From positions 75,253-139,252 of the forward strand of contig NZ_JAXOFX010000011.1 of the NCBI RefSeq assembly GCF_034427655.1: DNA of 64,000 nt, in the 5' to 3' direction. Made by a program: the position numbers and the translations under genes. The DNA is from Robertmurraya_A mangrovi. GTDB taxonomy: Bacteria > Bacillota > Bacilli > Bacillales > Cytobacillaceae. Shown in pieces: positions 7,207 through 16,117 of this stretch. The notes under the pieces are model-generated. The model was not told the DNA's origin. It was given only the letters and a program-made list of their open reading frames with translations, and made no database searches. Numbering within the stretch: the first letter of the stretch is position 1; each line of letters starts with the position of its first letter.

Positions 7207-7683
7207 ATGCATATTCATAAGTTTGAGAAAATTTGGCTTACCTTCGGTGTAGGTGCACTACTAGTATTCTTAACAGTCCTTGGTGTAAGTGCATTCTACC
7301 TTGGAAATCAACCACCGAGCTGTTTAGCAACTATTAACCCGGAAAAAGTTGATACAACTGCACCATTTAATGAGCCAGGATTGAAAAAGGTTGAAGGTAA
7401 AGATTGGGATTATGAATTAGTATTCGTTGCACAAGCTTTTGCTTACACACCTGGAACAGTTGAAGTTCCACTTGGTGCAAAAGTAAAAGTAATCGCAACA
7501 ACAAAAGATGTAATTCACGGTTTCCAAGTTGCTGGAACAAACATCAATATGATGCTTGAACCTGGATACATCAGTGAATATGTTACAACTTTTGATAAAG
7601 TTGGAGAATACTTAATTTTATGTAATGAATATTGTGGTACTGGTCACCACATGATGACATCGAAAATTGAGGTGGTTGAATAA
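7207..7683 (+). CDS. cbaB: ba3-type cytochrome c oxidase subunit II (CuA domain)
   Basis: 158 residues: one N-terminal membrane anchor (about 10-32) and an external cupredoxin domain with all CuA ligands, His104 (VIHGF), Cys139, Glu141, Cys143, His147 and Met150 in CNEYCGTGHHMM. It accepts electrons from a cytochrome c or membrane-bound donor and passes them to subunit I. The short length and single helix are characteristic of B-family oxidases. Its TAA overlaps the subunit I ATG by one base, indicating translational coupling. The qcrABC complex encoded at 58-60 kb could supply the electrons. Confidence 0.93.
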   Translation: MHIHKFEKIWLTFGVGALLVFLTVLGVSAFYLGNQPPSCLATINPEKVDTTAPFNEPGLKKVEGKDWDYELVFVAQAFAYTPGTVEVPLGAKVKVIATTKDVIHGFQVAGTNINMMLEPGYISEYVTTFDKVGEYLILCNEYCGTGHHMMTSKIEVVE

Positions 7684-9338
7684 TGATTAGCCAAACAGCT
7701 AACGCAAAAGTAGACCGCCGTGATGGTAAATTAGCAATGGCCCACTTCCATGTGGCATTCATTGCATTAGCATTAGGCGGACTTGCTGGATTACTGCAAG
7801 TACTAGTTCGTTCTGGAAAGTTTGAATTACCTTTAGGTATTGGATATTATCAAGTTTTAACTGTACATGGAGTATTATTAGGTCTTGTACTAACTACTTT
7901 CTTTATTTTAGGTTTTCAATTCGCTGCAGTAAGCCGTACGGCAGGAGCTCTTTCTAACGGAGCACGTACGACTGGTTGGATTGGCTTCTGGACAATGACA
8001 ATCGGAACTGCAATGGCAGCTGCTATGGTTCTTTTAAACGAAGCTTCTGTATTATTCACGTTCTATGCACCATTACAAGCACACCCTATTTTCTATATTG
8101 GATTAACTTTAGTGGTGGTTGGAAGCTGGTTAAATGGTGGAGCTATGATTACTACTTATGCTAGATGGAGAAGAAGTAATCCAGGAAAACCAAGTCCACT
8201 TTTAACATTCATGGTTGTTGTTAACACGATGCTATGGATCGTAGCAACAATCGGGGTAGCTGCTACTGTATTATTACAACTTCTACCTTGGTCTTTAGGA
8301 TTTGTTGAAAGAATTGATATTCTAATAAGCCGTACACTATTCTGGTATTTTGGACACCCGCTAGTATACTTCTGGTTATTACCTGCTTATATGTGCTGGT
8401 ATGTTGTTATTCCAAAAGTAATTGGTGGAAAAGTGTTCTCAGATTCATTAGCACGTATGTCATTTATTTTATTCTTACTATTCTCAATTCCTGTTGGTTT
8501 CCACCATCAGTTAATGGAGCCTGGTATTGATCCAGCATGGAAGTTCTTACAAGTTATTTTAACTTTCTTAGTTGTAATACCTTCTTTAATGACAGCATTC
8601 TCTTTATTTGCTACATTTGAAACATTTGGTCGCTCTAAAGGAGCAACAGGATTATTCGGTTGGGTTAAGAAGTTACCTTGGGGTGACGCACGTTTCGTTG
8701 TTCCTTTCATCGGGATGTTAGCGTTTATTCCTGCAGGTGCTGGTGGTATGGTTAACGCATCTCACCAAATGAACCAAGTTGTTCATAATACGATTTGGGT
8801 AACTGGTCACTTCCACTTAACACTAGCAACATCAGTAGTATTAACTTTCTTTGGAATTTCTTACTGGTTAGTACCACATATTACTGGACGTAAACTAACT
8901 AAAACAATGAACAAACTAGCAATCATTCAAGCTATCACTTGGTCAATTGGTATGACATTTATGTCAGGTGCAATGCACGCTGCTGGTTTACTTGGTGCAC
9001 CTCGTCGTTCATCATTCTCTGAATACGGCGGTGCTGCTCAAGCTTCTGAATGGATTCCTTACCAAATCGCTCAAGCAGTTGGTGGGTCAATCCTATTCAT
9101 TGGTATTATTTTAGTATTAATCATCTTCGTTAACCTTGCATTCTTTGCACCTAAAGGTGAAGAAGAATTCCCAGTTGGTGAGTCTGCTGAAGATGTAGAA
9201 AAAACACCAATGGTATTTGAAAACTGGAAGTTATGGCTTGGAATTACTGTTCTATTAATTCTATTCGCTTATACGATTCCGTTCATCGACATGATACAAA
9301 ATGCCCCAATTGGATCTAAAGGATTCAAACTGTGGTAA
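7683..9338 (+). CDS. cbaA: ba3-type cytochrome c oxidase subunit I
   Basis: 551 residues with about 13 membrane helices. Metal ligands are in place: His62 (TVHGV) and His378 for low-spin heme, His225 and Tyr229 in the HPLVY cross-link motif, His274-His275 for CuB, and His376 for the high-spin heme (TGHFH). The enzyme reduces oxygen to water and pumps protons; B-family members have high oxygen affinity, fitting a promoter with an FNR-type box. It is the last gene of the IIa-II-I operon, which lacks heme-maturation genes, so those must be elsewhere. A terminator follows inside the 3' end of the convergent EamA gene. Confidence 0.95.
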   Translation: MISQTANAKVDRRDGKLAMAHFHVAFIALALGGLAGLLQVLVRSGKFELPLGIGYYQVLTVHGVLLGLVLTTFFILGFQFAAVSRTAGALSNGARTTGWIGFWTMTIGTAMAAAMVLLNEASVLFTFYAPLQAHPIFYIGLTLVVVGSWLNGGAMITTYARWRRSNPGKPSPLLTFMVVVNTMLWIVATIGVAATVLLQLLPWSLGFVERIDILISRTLFWYFGHPLVYFWLLPAYMCWYVVIPKVIGGKVFSDSLARMSFILFLLFSIPVGFHHQLMEPGIDPAWKFLQVILTFLVVIPSLMTAFSLFATFETFGRSKGATGLFGWVKKLPWGDARFVVPFIGMLAFIPAGAGGMVNASHQMNQVVHNTIWVTGHFHLTLATSVVLTFFGISYWLVPHITGRKLTKTMNKLAIIQAITWSIGMTFMSGAMHAAGLLGAPRRSSFSEYGGAAQASEWIPYQIAQAVGGSILFIGIILVLIIFVNLAFFAPKGEEEFPVGESAEDVEKTPMVFENWKLWLGITVLLILFAYTIPFIDMIQNAPIGSKGFKLW

Positions 9339-9386
9339 TTATAAAAGAGATATAACATTGCTCAGCCCTAGCTGGACATACAAGCA

Positions 9387-9417
9387 AGCTCCGATTCTAC
9401 TGAATCGGAGCTTTTTT
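9387..9417 (+). terminator. Oxidase operon terminator embedded in the EamA gene 3' end
   Basis: AAGCTCCGATTC and GAATCGGAGCTT form a perfect 12-bp stem followed by TTTT. The EamA stop codon (9397-9399) and its last codons are read through the same bases on the opposite strand. Confidence 0.9.
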
Positions 9418-10320
9418 GATATTCTCTGATGCTGCCAGTCCCTTTCCCCTTTTAGGAAGGTTAACTATAATGACAGAAATTAAAATAAGGAGAGAACCTA
9501 CAATCTGTATGCCACCAATAGTTTCCGAATAAATAATAAGACCCACTAATGTTGCTACAATCGGCTCTACCGTTGCAATTACAGAGGCTATACTGCTTTC
9601 TGTTTTCTCCAATCCCCATGTATATAAGAAGTATGCAACCACTGTAGGTAGTAGCCCTAGACCAACACTGTAGAGAAGCACAGTAGGGTCGAGTAAAATT
9701 GAAATTTTACTCCAAATACCGCTAAAGGGCAAAAGGGCAACCGTTGCTACTAAGAAGGTATACAATGTAACAGTAAATGGCTCATAATGACGTAGCGCGA
9801 TTTTACCAAAGATGCTATATAAAGCATAGCCTAGACCCGCTCCAAGACCAATAATTACACCTGCGAGAGTAATTGATGATGTATCATTGGATTGAACTCC
9901 AGCAATTAAGATGCAACCAATAATAGTTCCAACTACAGCTATAATCTTTTTAGCGTGTAATGATTCTTTCAAAAATAGAAAGGAAAGGATCGTTACAAAT
10001 GCTGGCGATGTATACAACAAAATCACGGCAAAAGAAATGTTCATCATGTTAATGGCAGTAAAATAGCACCAATTAAAAAATAATATACTTAGAACCCCTG
10101 TTCCAACAAACAAGTGAATCTTTCGTATATCAATTTTAAGACTATTCCTATACCGGGTAAACCCTATGATTAATAAAAATACTGTGGCAAAGGAAACACG
10201 GATCATAACAATTTCCATTTCATTCAGACCTGACTCCTTTAAACCACGTACGAAAATTGCAATAAGCCCCCAAAGGCTAGCTGCAATAGATATCGCTATA
10301 TAAGGAAGGATCTTTTTCAT
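9397..10320 (-). CDS. EamA/DMT-family transporter
   Basis: 307 residues with ten predicted membrane helices arranged as two five-helix EamA repeats, a short basic C-terminus and no soluble domain: the layout of the drug/metabolite transporter superfamily. Typical motifs include the N-terminal GLIAIFVRGL and the second-repeat TVVAYFLYTWGLEKT. Members export amino acids, metabolites or cofactors; the substrate cannot be deduced. It is transcribed alone, converges with the oxidase operon, and its last codons overlap that operon's terminator hairpin. Confidence 0.85.
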   Translation of the reverse strand: MKKILPYIAISIAASLWGLIAIFVRGLKESGLNEMEIVMIRVSFATVFLLIIGFTRYRNSLKIDIRKIHLFVGTGVLSILFFNWCYFTAINMMNISFAVILLYTSPAFVTILSFLFLKESLHAKKIIAVVGTIIGCILIAGVQSNDTSSITLAGVIIGLGAGLGYALYSIFGKIALRHYEPFTVTLYTFLVATVALLPFSGIWSKISILLDPTVLLYSVGLGLLPTVVAYFLYTWGLEKTESSIASVIATVEPIVATLVGLIIYSETIGGIQIVGSLLILISVIIVNLPKRGKGLAASENIKKAPIQ

Positions 10321-10480
10321 CTTGTCACCATTTAATTAAATTTTCTTTCTACTACCATCTTATTTAATTATGCATTTTCTCATAAGCCACTTCTCTATTA
10401 AATTTATGAAAGGATGACTATAAGCCATCCTTTCGTCTATTTTTTCCTTGTAGGCAGAATCCTTTTGGAACTATAGTGGA

Positions 10481-11989
10481 TTAATTTAATTGATAAACTT
10501 GACCATATTTCTCATATAGATAATCAACTAAATGCTTAGCGTTTAATCCTTCACCTGTAACATCCGTTAATATTTCTAATGGCTTTTTCATTTTACCAAA
10601 TTGATGTACTTTCTCTGTAAACCATTCTTTTATTGGTAAGAGGTCACCTGATTCAAGCAATTCATCATAGTTTGGTAAATCTTTTAGCATAGCATTCTTT
10701 AATTGTGCCGCGTACATGTACCCTAGTGCATATGATGGAAAATAACCGAAACTTCCCCCAGACCAATGAACATCTTGTAGTACTCCGTTTGCATCACAAT
10801 CTGGTTTAATACCTAAATATTGTTCGTACTTTTCATTCCATACTTGAGGAAGATCTTTTACTTCTATCTCATCATTAAATAGGCCCTTTTCAATTTCATA
10901 ACGTACAATAACATGAAGTGGGTAAGTTAATTCATCTGCCTCAATTCTGATTAATGAAGGCTTTGATTCATTAATTGCACGGTAAAACTCCTCAATGGAA
11001 ACATGATCAAACTGTCCAGTTGAATAGCTTTTCAATTGTTCAAAATTACTTTTCCAGAAAGATAAGTTCCTTCCAACAAAGTTCTCATAAAATAAAGATT
11101 GTGATTCATGGATTCCCATGGAAGTCCCTGAACATAGAGGAGTACCTATTAAGTCTGTAGACACATTCTGTTCATATAGAGCATGCCCACCCTCGTGAAT
11201 CGTACCAAAGACAGCCGTACGGAAATCACTTTCATCATATTTTGTAGTCACACGTACATCTCCAGGGTTCAACCCGATTGCAAATGGGTGAACGGTTTCA
11301 TCTAAACGTCCTGCATTAAAATTGTACCCCATTTGTTTTAATACATCTAAGCTAAAGTCACGTTGTTTGTCTTTCGGAAAATGTTCAAAAAGAAAACTTG
11401 TTTCTGGTTTATTTGATGATTCAGCAATTGCCTTCACTAAAGGGACAATTTTCTCACGAAGCTCCCCAAACACTTGGTCTAATACTTCTACTGTCACTCC
11501 AGGCTCATACATATCTAATAAAGTATTGTACTTATTCCCGCTGTAGCCCCAGTATTGTATAAAACGCTTATTCATTTCCACTAACTTTTCTAAGTAAGGA
11601 CGGAATAATTCAAAATCAGATTTACCTTTAGCCTCTTCCCAAACACTTTCAGCCTTCGATTGAAGAATCACATATTCTTTGTATTCTTCTGCAGGTATTT
11701 TTTTATTTCGGTCGTATTCCTTCTTACATTCTTCAACCATTTTTTTTGTAATCTCTGAAAGTTCATGACTTTTCGATAATTCATTTATGTAAGTAGCCAT
11801 TTCTTCCGAAGTTGACATGTTAAAAACTTCTGAAGAAAGCACTCCAATTACTTCTGATCGCTGTTCGACACCTTTTTTCGGAGCCCCCGTACGTAAATCC
11901 CAGAATATTAATGACAATGCTTCTTGATAAGCACTCATTTTCTTCACATAATCTAAAAAGTTTGCTTCTAACTTTTGAATCTCACTCAT
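10481..11989 (-). CDS. ypwA: M32-family metal-dependent carboxypeptidase YpwA
   Basis: 502 residues, the usual M32 length. The zinc site is intact: HEGGH at 265-269 (His265, Glu266, His269) with the third ligand Glu295 in the M32 signature HESQSLFYEN. Family enzymes are cytoplasmic and remove C-terminal residues from peptides; B. subtilis YpwA is a characterised member. A good ribosome site (AGGAGG) precedes the ATG. It is monocistronic here and lies divergent to an MFS transporter gene rather than beside xpt-pbuX as in B. subtilis. Confidence 0.93.
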   Translation of the reverse strand: MSEIQKLEANFLDYVKKMSAYQEALSLIFWDLRTGAPKKGVEQRSEVIGVLSSEVFNMSTSEEMATYINELSKSHELSEITKKMVEECKKEYDRNKKIPAEEYKEYVILQSKAESVWEEAKGKSDFELFRPYLEKLVEMNKRFIQYWGYSGNKYNTLLDMYEPGVTVEVLDQVFGELREKIVPLVKAIAESSNKPETSFLFEHFPKDKQRDFSLDVLKQMGYNFNAGRLDETVHPFAIGLNPGDVRVTTKYDESDFRTAVFGTIHEGGHALYEQNVSTDLIGTPLCSGTSMGIHESQSLFYENFVGRNLSFWKSNFEQLKSYSTGQFDHVSIEEFYRAINESKPSLIRIEADELTYPLHVIVRYEIEKGLFNDEIEVKDLPQVWNEKYEQYLGIKPDCDANGVLQDVHWSGGSFGYFPSYALGYMYAAQLKNAMLKDLPNYDELLESGDLLPIKEWFTEKVHQFGKMKKPLEILTDVTGEGLNAKHLVDYLYEKYGQVYQLN

Positions 11990-12191
11990 TTTGTAACCTC
12001 CTAAAAATCACTACTAGCTAATTTTATCATATTTTTCAGAATAATGTTAATATAGGAGGAAATTTACTAAACTGTAGAACAGTATGACAGAATCTATATC
12101 AGTCACTTAAATGTCATTGATTTTATTTTCCATTCGGGTTAGAAACCTTTATACTTTTAGGTAGACATTCTTTAAGATAGGATGATGGATC

Positions 12192-13358
12192 ATGCCCTAC
12201 CTTATTTACCTAATTGTGATAGTTTCATTTATAGATATGTTTTCACAACTTCCCATAATGAGTCCCTTAGCAAAGGATCTAGGTTCAACCTCTGCGCTCA
12301 TTGGGGTTATTGTAGGCATGTATTCATTTACAAATATGATTGGGAATATTTTATCAGGTTTATTTATTGATAAAAACGGTGCGAAGAAAGTCATTGTTAT
12401 TGGCCTCCTTCTTACAGGAGTAATAGTTTCTCTTTATCCATTTGTAACATCACCAGAGTCCTTGCTTGTTGTTCGCTTTTTACATGGATTATGTGGAGGG
12501 TTATTAGTACCCGCAGCCTTTACTCTCCTTTCTTATTCAAGTAATACGAACAACCAAGGAAAATCGATGGCTGTATCAGGGGCAGCTGTTGGAATTTCTG
12601 CTATTGTAGGTCCAGCATTCGGGGGAATCGTGGCAAACAAGTTCGGATATAGTTGGGTTTTCTTCCCTATTACCATCCTAATGTTAATTGTGGCTGTCCT
12701 GGCATTTCTATTTCTCAAAGGTCCTGAAAAACAGATGATGTCAACAAAGAAAGATCATTCATCTTCTAAGTTTGATGTATTACAATTACTAAAGACTCCT
12801 ATGTTATTAATTGCTTATTTAGGTGCTTTTTCACTCATGTTTGCACAAGGTGTCTTAGCATTTTTACTACCATTAAAAGTAGATGATTTACAGTATGGAA
12901 GTCAGTTTAGCGGGTTGTTATTAAGTACCTTTGGAATGGTAGCCATACTAATCTTTATTCTGCCAACCAATCGGTTATTTGATCGTTTTAGACATGAAAA
13001 AGTAATGGTTTTAGGTATGTTTATTATCAGTTTTGCCTTAATAGGCTTAAGTTTTATTGACAACCTATTGCTATTATTTATTGTAATGTCTGTTTATGGA
13101 CTAGGATTTGCTTGTTTATTTCCTTCCATAAATGCCTTAATTATTACTAATAGTTCTAGTGAAACACGCGGAAAGGCTTTTGGACTATTTTATGCGTTCT
13201 TTTCGGTTGGGGTCGTTTTTGGTTCGTCTGTTACGGGGGTCATTACAGATTCATTTAGCACTGGTTTTCTTGTAGGTGCTGGTTTCTTAATAGTAGTTAC
13301 TAGCTCAATTGTTATTTTGCGTAGAAATATGGATAGTAGAAAACGCGGGACTTATTAA
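12192..13358 (+). CDS. Major facilitator superfamily transporter
   Basis: 388 residues with twelve hydrophobic segments. The loop after helix 2 (GLFIDKNGAKKVIVIG) is the MFS motif A variant and RFLHGLCGGLLVPAAFTLL carries the motif B arginine, as in drug:H+ antiporters of the DHA1 type. An AGGATG ribosome site lies 10 nt before the ATG. The closest general category is multidrug or metabolite efflux; substrate unknown. Its stop codon sits in the loop of a bidirectional terminator shared with the convergent ypvA gene. Confidence 0.85.
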   Translation: MPYLIYLIVIVSFIDMFSQLPIMSPLAKDLGSTSALIGVIVGMYSFTNMIGNILSGLFIDKNGAKKVIVIGLLLTGVIVSLYPFVTSPESLLVVRFLHGLCGGLLVPAAFTLLSYSSNTNNQGKSMAVSGAAVGISAIVGPAFGGIVANKFGYSWVFFPITILMLIVAVLAFLFLKGPEKQMMSTKKDHSSSKFDVLQLLKTPMLLIAYLGAFSLMFAQGVLAFLLPLKVDDLQYGSQFSGLLLSTFGMVAILIFILPTNRLFDRFRHEKVMVLGMFIISFALIGLSFIDNLLLLFIVMSVYGLGFACLFPSINALIITNSSSETRGKAFGLFYAFFSVGVVFGSSVTGVITDSFSTGFLVGAGFLIVVTSSIVILRRNMDSRKRGTY

Positions 13359-13373
13359 TAAGATCCCGCGTTT
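13342..13373. terminator. Bidirectional terminator between MFS gene and ypvA
   Basis: AACGCGGGA and TCCCGCGTT pair, with T-rich sequence on both outer sides. It serves the convergent MFS and ypvA genes. Confidence 0.85.
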
Positions 13374-13375
13374 GT

Positions 13376-15292
13376 TTATTCTGTAATTTTTGTAGGAAGT
13401 GCGTTTTTTACTAATTCAATTACTTCTTTATTTTCATCTTTATTGATTAAAATGTGTACGGTTCCCATGTCTTCATGGCCTCGTATTAGTCTTCCTACCC
13501 CTTGTCTCAAGCGGAGTAGCATGTATGGTAGATCTACTTCTTCGAAAGGATTTTCTACCCCTTCTCTCTTAGCAGTAAAAACGGGGTCAAATGGTGGGAA
13601 TGGTAAGTCAAAAATAATAACATTGACTAATGATTCCCCAGGTATATCTAGTCCTTCCCATAAATGAGTCGAACAGAGTACGGATTGCTCTTCATTTTGA
13701 AAACGAGAAACTAAAGTACTTATTTCCGCATCTCCTTCATAATAAATAGGGAAAGGATTATCGTTACCTACAAATTTCTTGAAGTTGTTTAAATCCTTTT
13801 GATTTGTAAATAGGACTAGGCCTCTTCCTCCAGTATTTGTAAGTTCATTCCACGTATATTCCATCTTTTCATTCATTTTATCTTCGGAAAAAGATGGCAT
13901 CTTAATAACCATATTCTCATCATAATCAAAAGGTGAGTTAACAGAAAATGAATAATATTGGTCAATGCCTAAGCTTTTCGCTATATAATCAAATGATTTG
14001 TTCTCAGACAGTGTTGCCGAAGAAAATACGAAAGGTTTCTGCTGTGAAAACACTTCTTCCCTCATAATATCTTCAACCATTCGAGGCATGATGACTAAAG
14101 TTCTCTCATTATTCATTTCTTCAAACCAAATAATTCCTTTTAACTCTCTTAAAAATAAGGATAAAGAATAAGTGATTTGCTCTAAATATTCCTCAACGAT
14201 TTTCAATTCATATTCATTGATTACGTACATTTCACTTTCAAATACAAGTTCTTCTTCCAGTGAAGATAATAAGTAATGAAGCTTTTTCCCTTGCTCTAAA
14301 ACATAAGGAGTTTTGGTGATCATTTGTTTATCAGATCCAACTGCCTTAGTCGATGCTTTTGTTAATGCTTCAAAGAAACGTTCACTTTGAATGATGGATT
14401 CATCCATAATATGCAATGTTTTTTCTCTAACATCGTTTGACATTAATCTGGTTAAAAGCGATTCAAGCGTTTGTTCAGTTAGCCTGTATGTCAATGCCTT
14501 TTGGCTCGCATACTCTAACAGGTGACCCTCGTCAAAAACTACACATGAACCATCTGGAAGTAACGGTAATTGCCCTTCTCTTTTTCGGGATTCTTTCGTC
14601 CATACATGTTCCATATAAAAATCATGAGAACATATAATTAAGTCTTTTGCATTTCGGTAGTAGTCTCTATGGAGAGTTTGTCCACAACGATGACGCTTTT
14701 CACAAGTGAAACAATCTTGTAAAGGGTCCCAACCTACATCCGCCCATTGCTCATCCGATAATTCAGGATAATCTTTACGGTCGCCATAGCGGTCAAATAA
14801 TTGCATAGATGCTCCAGAGTGAACGAAATCAGGTAATTGATCAAATACTGCATTGAACGTTGGATCTTGGACAACCTGTTTATCAAGTTTATTTAGGCAT
14901 AGGTATTGGTCTCTTGATTTTGCAAGGCGTACATCAATTTTTAAATCAAGAGCCTTTTCTAGTTTCGCGATATCTCCCTCTTTTTTTACTAGCTGTTCAA
15001 TTAGGGTTTCATCTGCACAAGCAATAATACCTGGCTTATTTGTATAACGTGCGTAGCAAATCGCATATAGCAAATAAACTAATGTTTTACCCGTACCTAC
15101 TCCCGCTTCCGCAAATGTTACTTTTTTATCTTTGAAGGCTTTTTCAAGTTGAAAAGCCATATAAATTTGTTCATCTCTTAATTCAAATCCAGCTTCAGGT
15201 AAAATATCATAAAACACATCTCCAATCCATTCCCCTAATTTTTCAAAAAAGGATTCAGTCTTAGATAATGTAAATGGTAAACGATTTTGCAT
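13376..15292 (-). CDS. ypvA: XPD/DinG-type iron-sulfur DNA helicase YpvA
   Basis: 638 residues. Walker A is GVGTGKT at 64-70 and the DEAH-variant DEGH is at 254-257; motif VI is RQGVGRLIRG near the C-terminus. Four cysteines, 132, 194, 197 and 203, lie between motifs I and II in the spacing of the XPD/DinG 4Fe-4S domain. Such helicases unwind DNA 5' to 3'. A second relative, DinG with an added exonuclease domain, is encoded at 42983-45784 but lacks these cysteines. A family-2 repeat lies about 20 bp upstream of the start, where the promoter should be. Confidence 0.92.
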   Translation of the reverse strand: MQNRLPFTLSKTESFFEKLGEWIGDVFYDILPEAGFELRDEQIYMAFQLEKAFKDKKVTFAEAGVGTGKTLVYLLYAICYARYTNKPGIIACADETLIEQLVKKEGDIAKLEKALDLKIDVRLAKSRDQYLCLNKLDKQVVQDPTFNAVFDQLPDFVHSGASMQLFDRYGDRKDYPELSDEQWADVGWDPLQDCFTCEKRHRCGQTLHRDYYRNAKDLIICSHDFYMEHVWTKESRKREGQLPLLPDGSCVVFDEGHLLEYASQKALTYRLTEQTLESLLTRLMSNDVREKTLHIMDESIIQSERFFEALTKASTKAVGSDKQMITKTPYVLEQGKKLHYLLSSLEEELVFESEMYVINEYELKIVEEYLEQITYSLSLFLRELKGIIWFEEMNNERTLVIMPRMVEDIMREEVFSQQKPFVFSSATLSENKSFDYIAKSLGIDQYYSFSVNSPFDYDENMVIKMPSFSEDKMNEKMEYTWNELTNTGGRGLVLFTNQKDLNNFKKFVGNDNPFPIYYEGDAEISTLVSRFQNEEQSVLCSTHLWEGLDIPGESLVNVIIFDLPFPPFDPVFTAKREGVENPFEEVDLPYMLLRLRQGVGRLIRGHEDMGTVHILINKDENKEVIELVKNALPTKITE

Positions 15293-15725
15293 GAGATCCC
15301 TCCAAATAAATTAGAAAAGCGCAAGCGCCCCGGTTAGCGACGTATGGACTGGAGCACCTCGACTGAGATAAAGGAAACACGAAGAGCGTGAGCGATTCGA
15401 TGTTGACTTATCGTAGGGAGAGGAGCGAAGTACACTAGTCGCTGAGCGCTGGAGCTAGACAGTAGTCTAACTTCAGAAATTATACATTCGAACAAATAAA
15501 ACTTTCTTCATATAGTTACTTCAGAGATCATCTAAACTAATATCGCACAAAGGATCTCGTGGTATTATTCTACATATTTATAGTCAAATCCTTTAATATA
15601 AAATGCCAAGGATTATTAAATAGCAAAAACAGACCAACCACCATTTTACACATTCTTTTATACTAGAGTCAATGTTTACCCCTTAAGATTAAATAGAAAA
15701 AGCCGGCTTTATAAAGAGCCAGCTT
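15293..15725. other. Intergenic region with family-2 repeat and terminator
   Basis: The region upstream of ypvA holds the family-2 repeat (15313-15472), then about 220 bp of AT-rich sequence with nothing recognisable, then a terminator for the small gene that follows on the minus strand. Confidence 0.6.
15313..15472. repeat. Family-2 intergenic repeat, copy a
   Basis: It opens with GAAAAGCGCAAGCGCC and closes with GCGCTGGAGCTAGAC, ends shared with 37494-37644 and 55334-55455. Its core differs from those two copies. The following GTCTAACTTCAG is also shared with the copy at 55 kb. Confidence 0.72.
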
Positions 15726-15728
15726 TTA
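15699..15728 (-). terminator. Hairpin after the 58-residue gene
   Basis: AAAAAGCCGGCTTT and AAGAGCCAGCTTTT pair with one mismatch immediately downstream of the small minus-strand gene, whose stop codon overlaps the stem. The minus strand continues into a T-rich stretch. Confidence 0.65.
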
Positions 15729-15902
15729 CATTCTAGTAAAATTTGAATTTAATGAGTAATTTAATGCTTGTTGCAACGTTTCTTGTGCAAAGGTCAAACT
15801 CTCAATTGCCTCATTTGAATCAAGTTGTTCACTCTTAATAGCCTCTAGTGAACCGGATAGTGCTTGAGAAATTTTATGAAAGTCAATATGTGATTGGTTC
15901 AT
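15726..15902 (-). CDS. 58-residue small protein with 5' leader hairpin
   Basis: ATG at 15902 to TAA at 15726 encodes 58 mostly helical, acidic residues without cysteine or membrane segment (MNQSHIDFHKISQALSG...). A consensus GGAGGT stands 5 nt before the ATG. The promoter shows an extended -10 (TGGTATAAT, TATAAT at 15978-15973) and the transcript should begin about 15966, just before a stem-loop whose 3' arm abuts the ribosome site. I do not recognise the family. The combination of promoter, leader, ribosome site and terminator makes it a convincing gene despite its size. Confidence 0.7.
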   Translation of the reverse strand: MNQSHIDFHKISQALSGSLEAIKSEQLDSNEAIESLTFAQETLQQALNYSLNSNFTRM

Positions 15903-15913
15903 GATTTACCTCC

Positions 15914-15964
15914 AGACCGAAAAAATATCTTAGCTAATTTAGATAGATGTATTTTATTCGGTCT
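15914..15964 (-). promoter_or_regulatory. 5'-leader stem-loop abutting the ribosome site
   Basis: On the minus strand AGACCGAA (15964-15957) pairs perfectly with TTCGGTCT (15921-15914), extended by weaker A-U pairs. The GGAGGT ribosome site occupies 15913-15908, directly after the stem. A leader hairpin at the transcript start could control stability or ribosome access. Confidence 0.6.
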
Positions 15965-15972
15965 GTATCGAT

Positions 15973-15978
15973 ATTATA
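15973..15978 (-). promoter_or_regulatory. Extended -10 promoter of the 58-residue gene
   Basis: TATAAT on the minus strand is preceded by TGG, an extended -10. A -35 match is weak (CTATTG 17 nt upstream), as often seen when the extended -10 is present. Confidence 0.6.
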
Positions 15979-16082
15979 CCATTCACACATAGGTGCAATA
16001 GAGTTTTAAAACTTTCAGATTATTTCTACCTTATTTAACAGTATTGTTGTTCAAAGTCACTATTGTTTTTTACAAATTAAAT

Positions 16083-16108
16083 AGACCAACTTTATAAAAA
16101 GTTGGTCT
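16083..16108 (-). terminator. Terminator after ypsC
   Basis: AGACCAACTTT and AAAGTTGGTCT form a perfect 11-bp stem; the minus strand then reads ATTTAATTTG. Confidence 0.75.
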
Positions 16109-16117
16109 GTGGCATAT

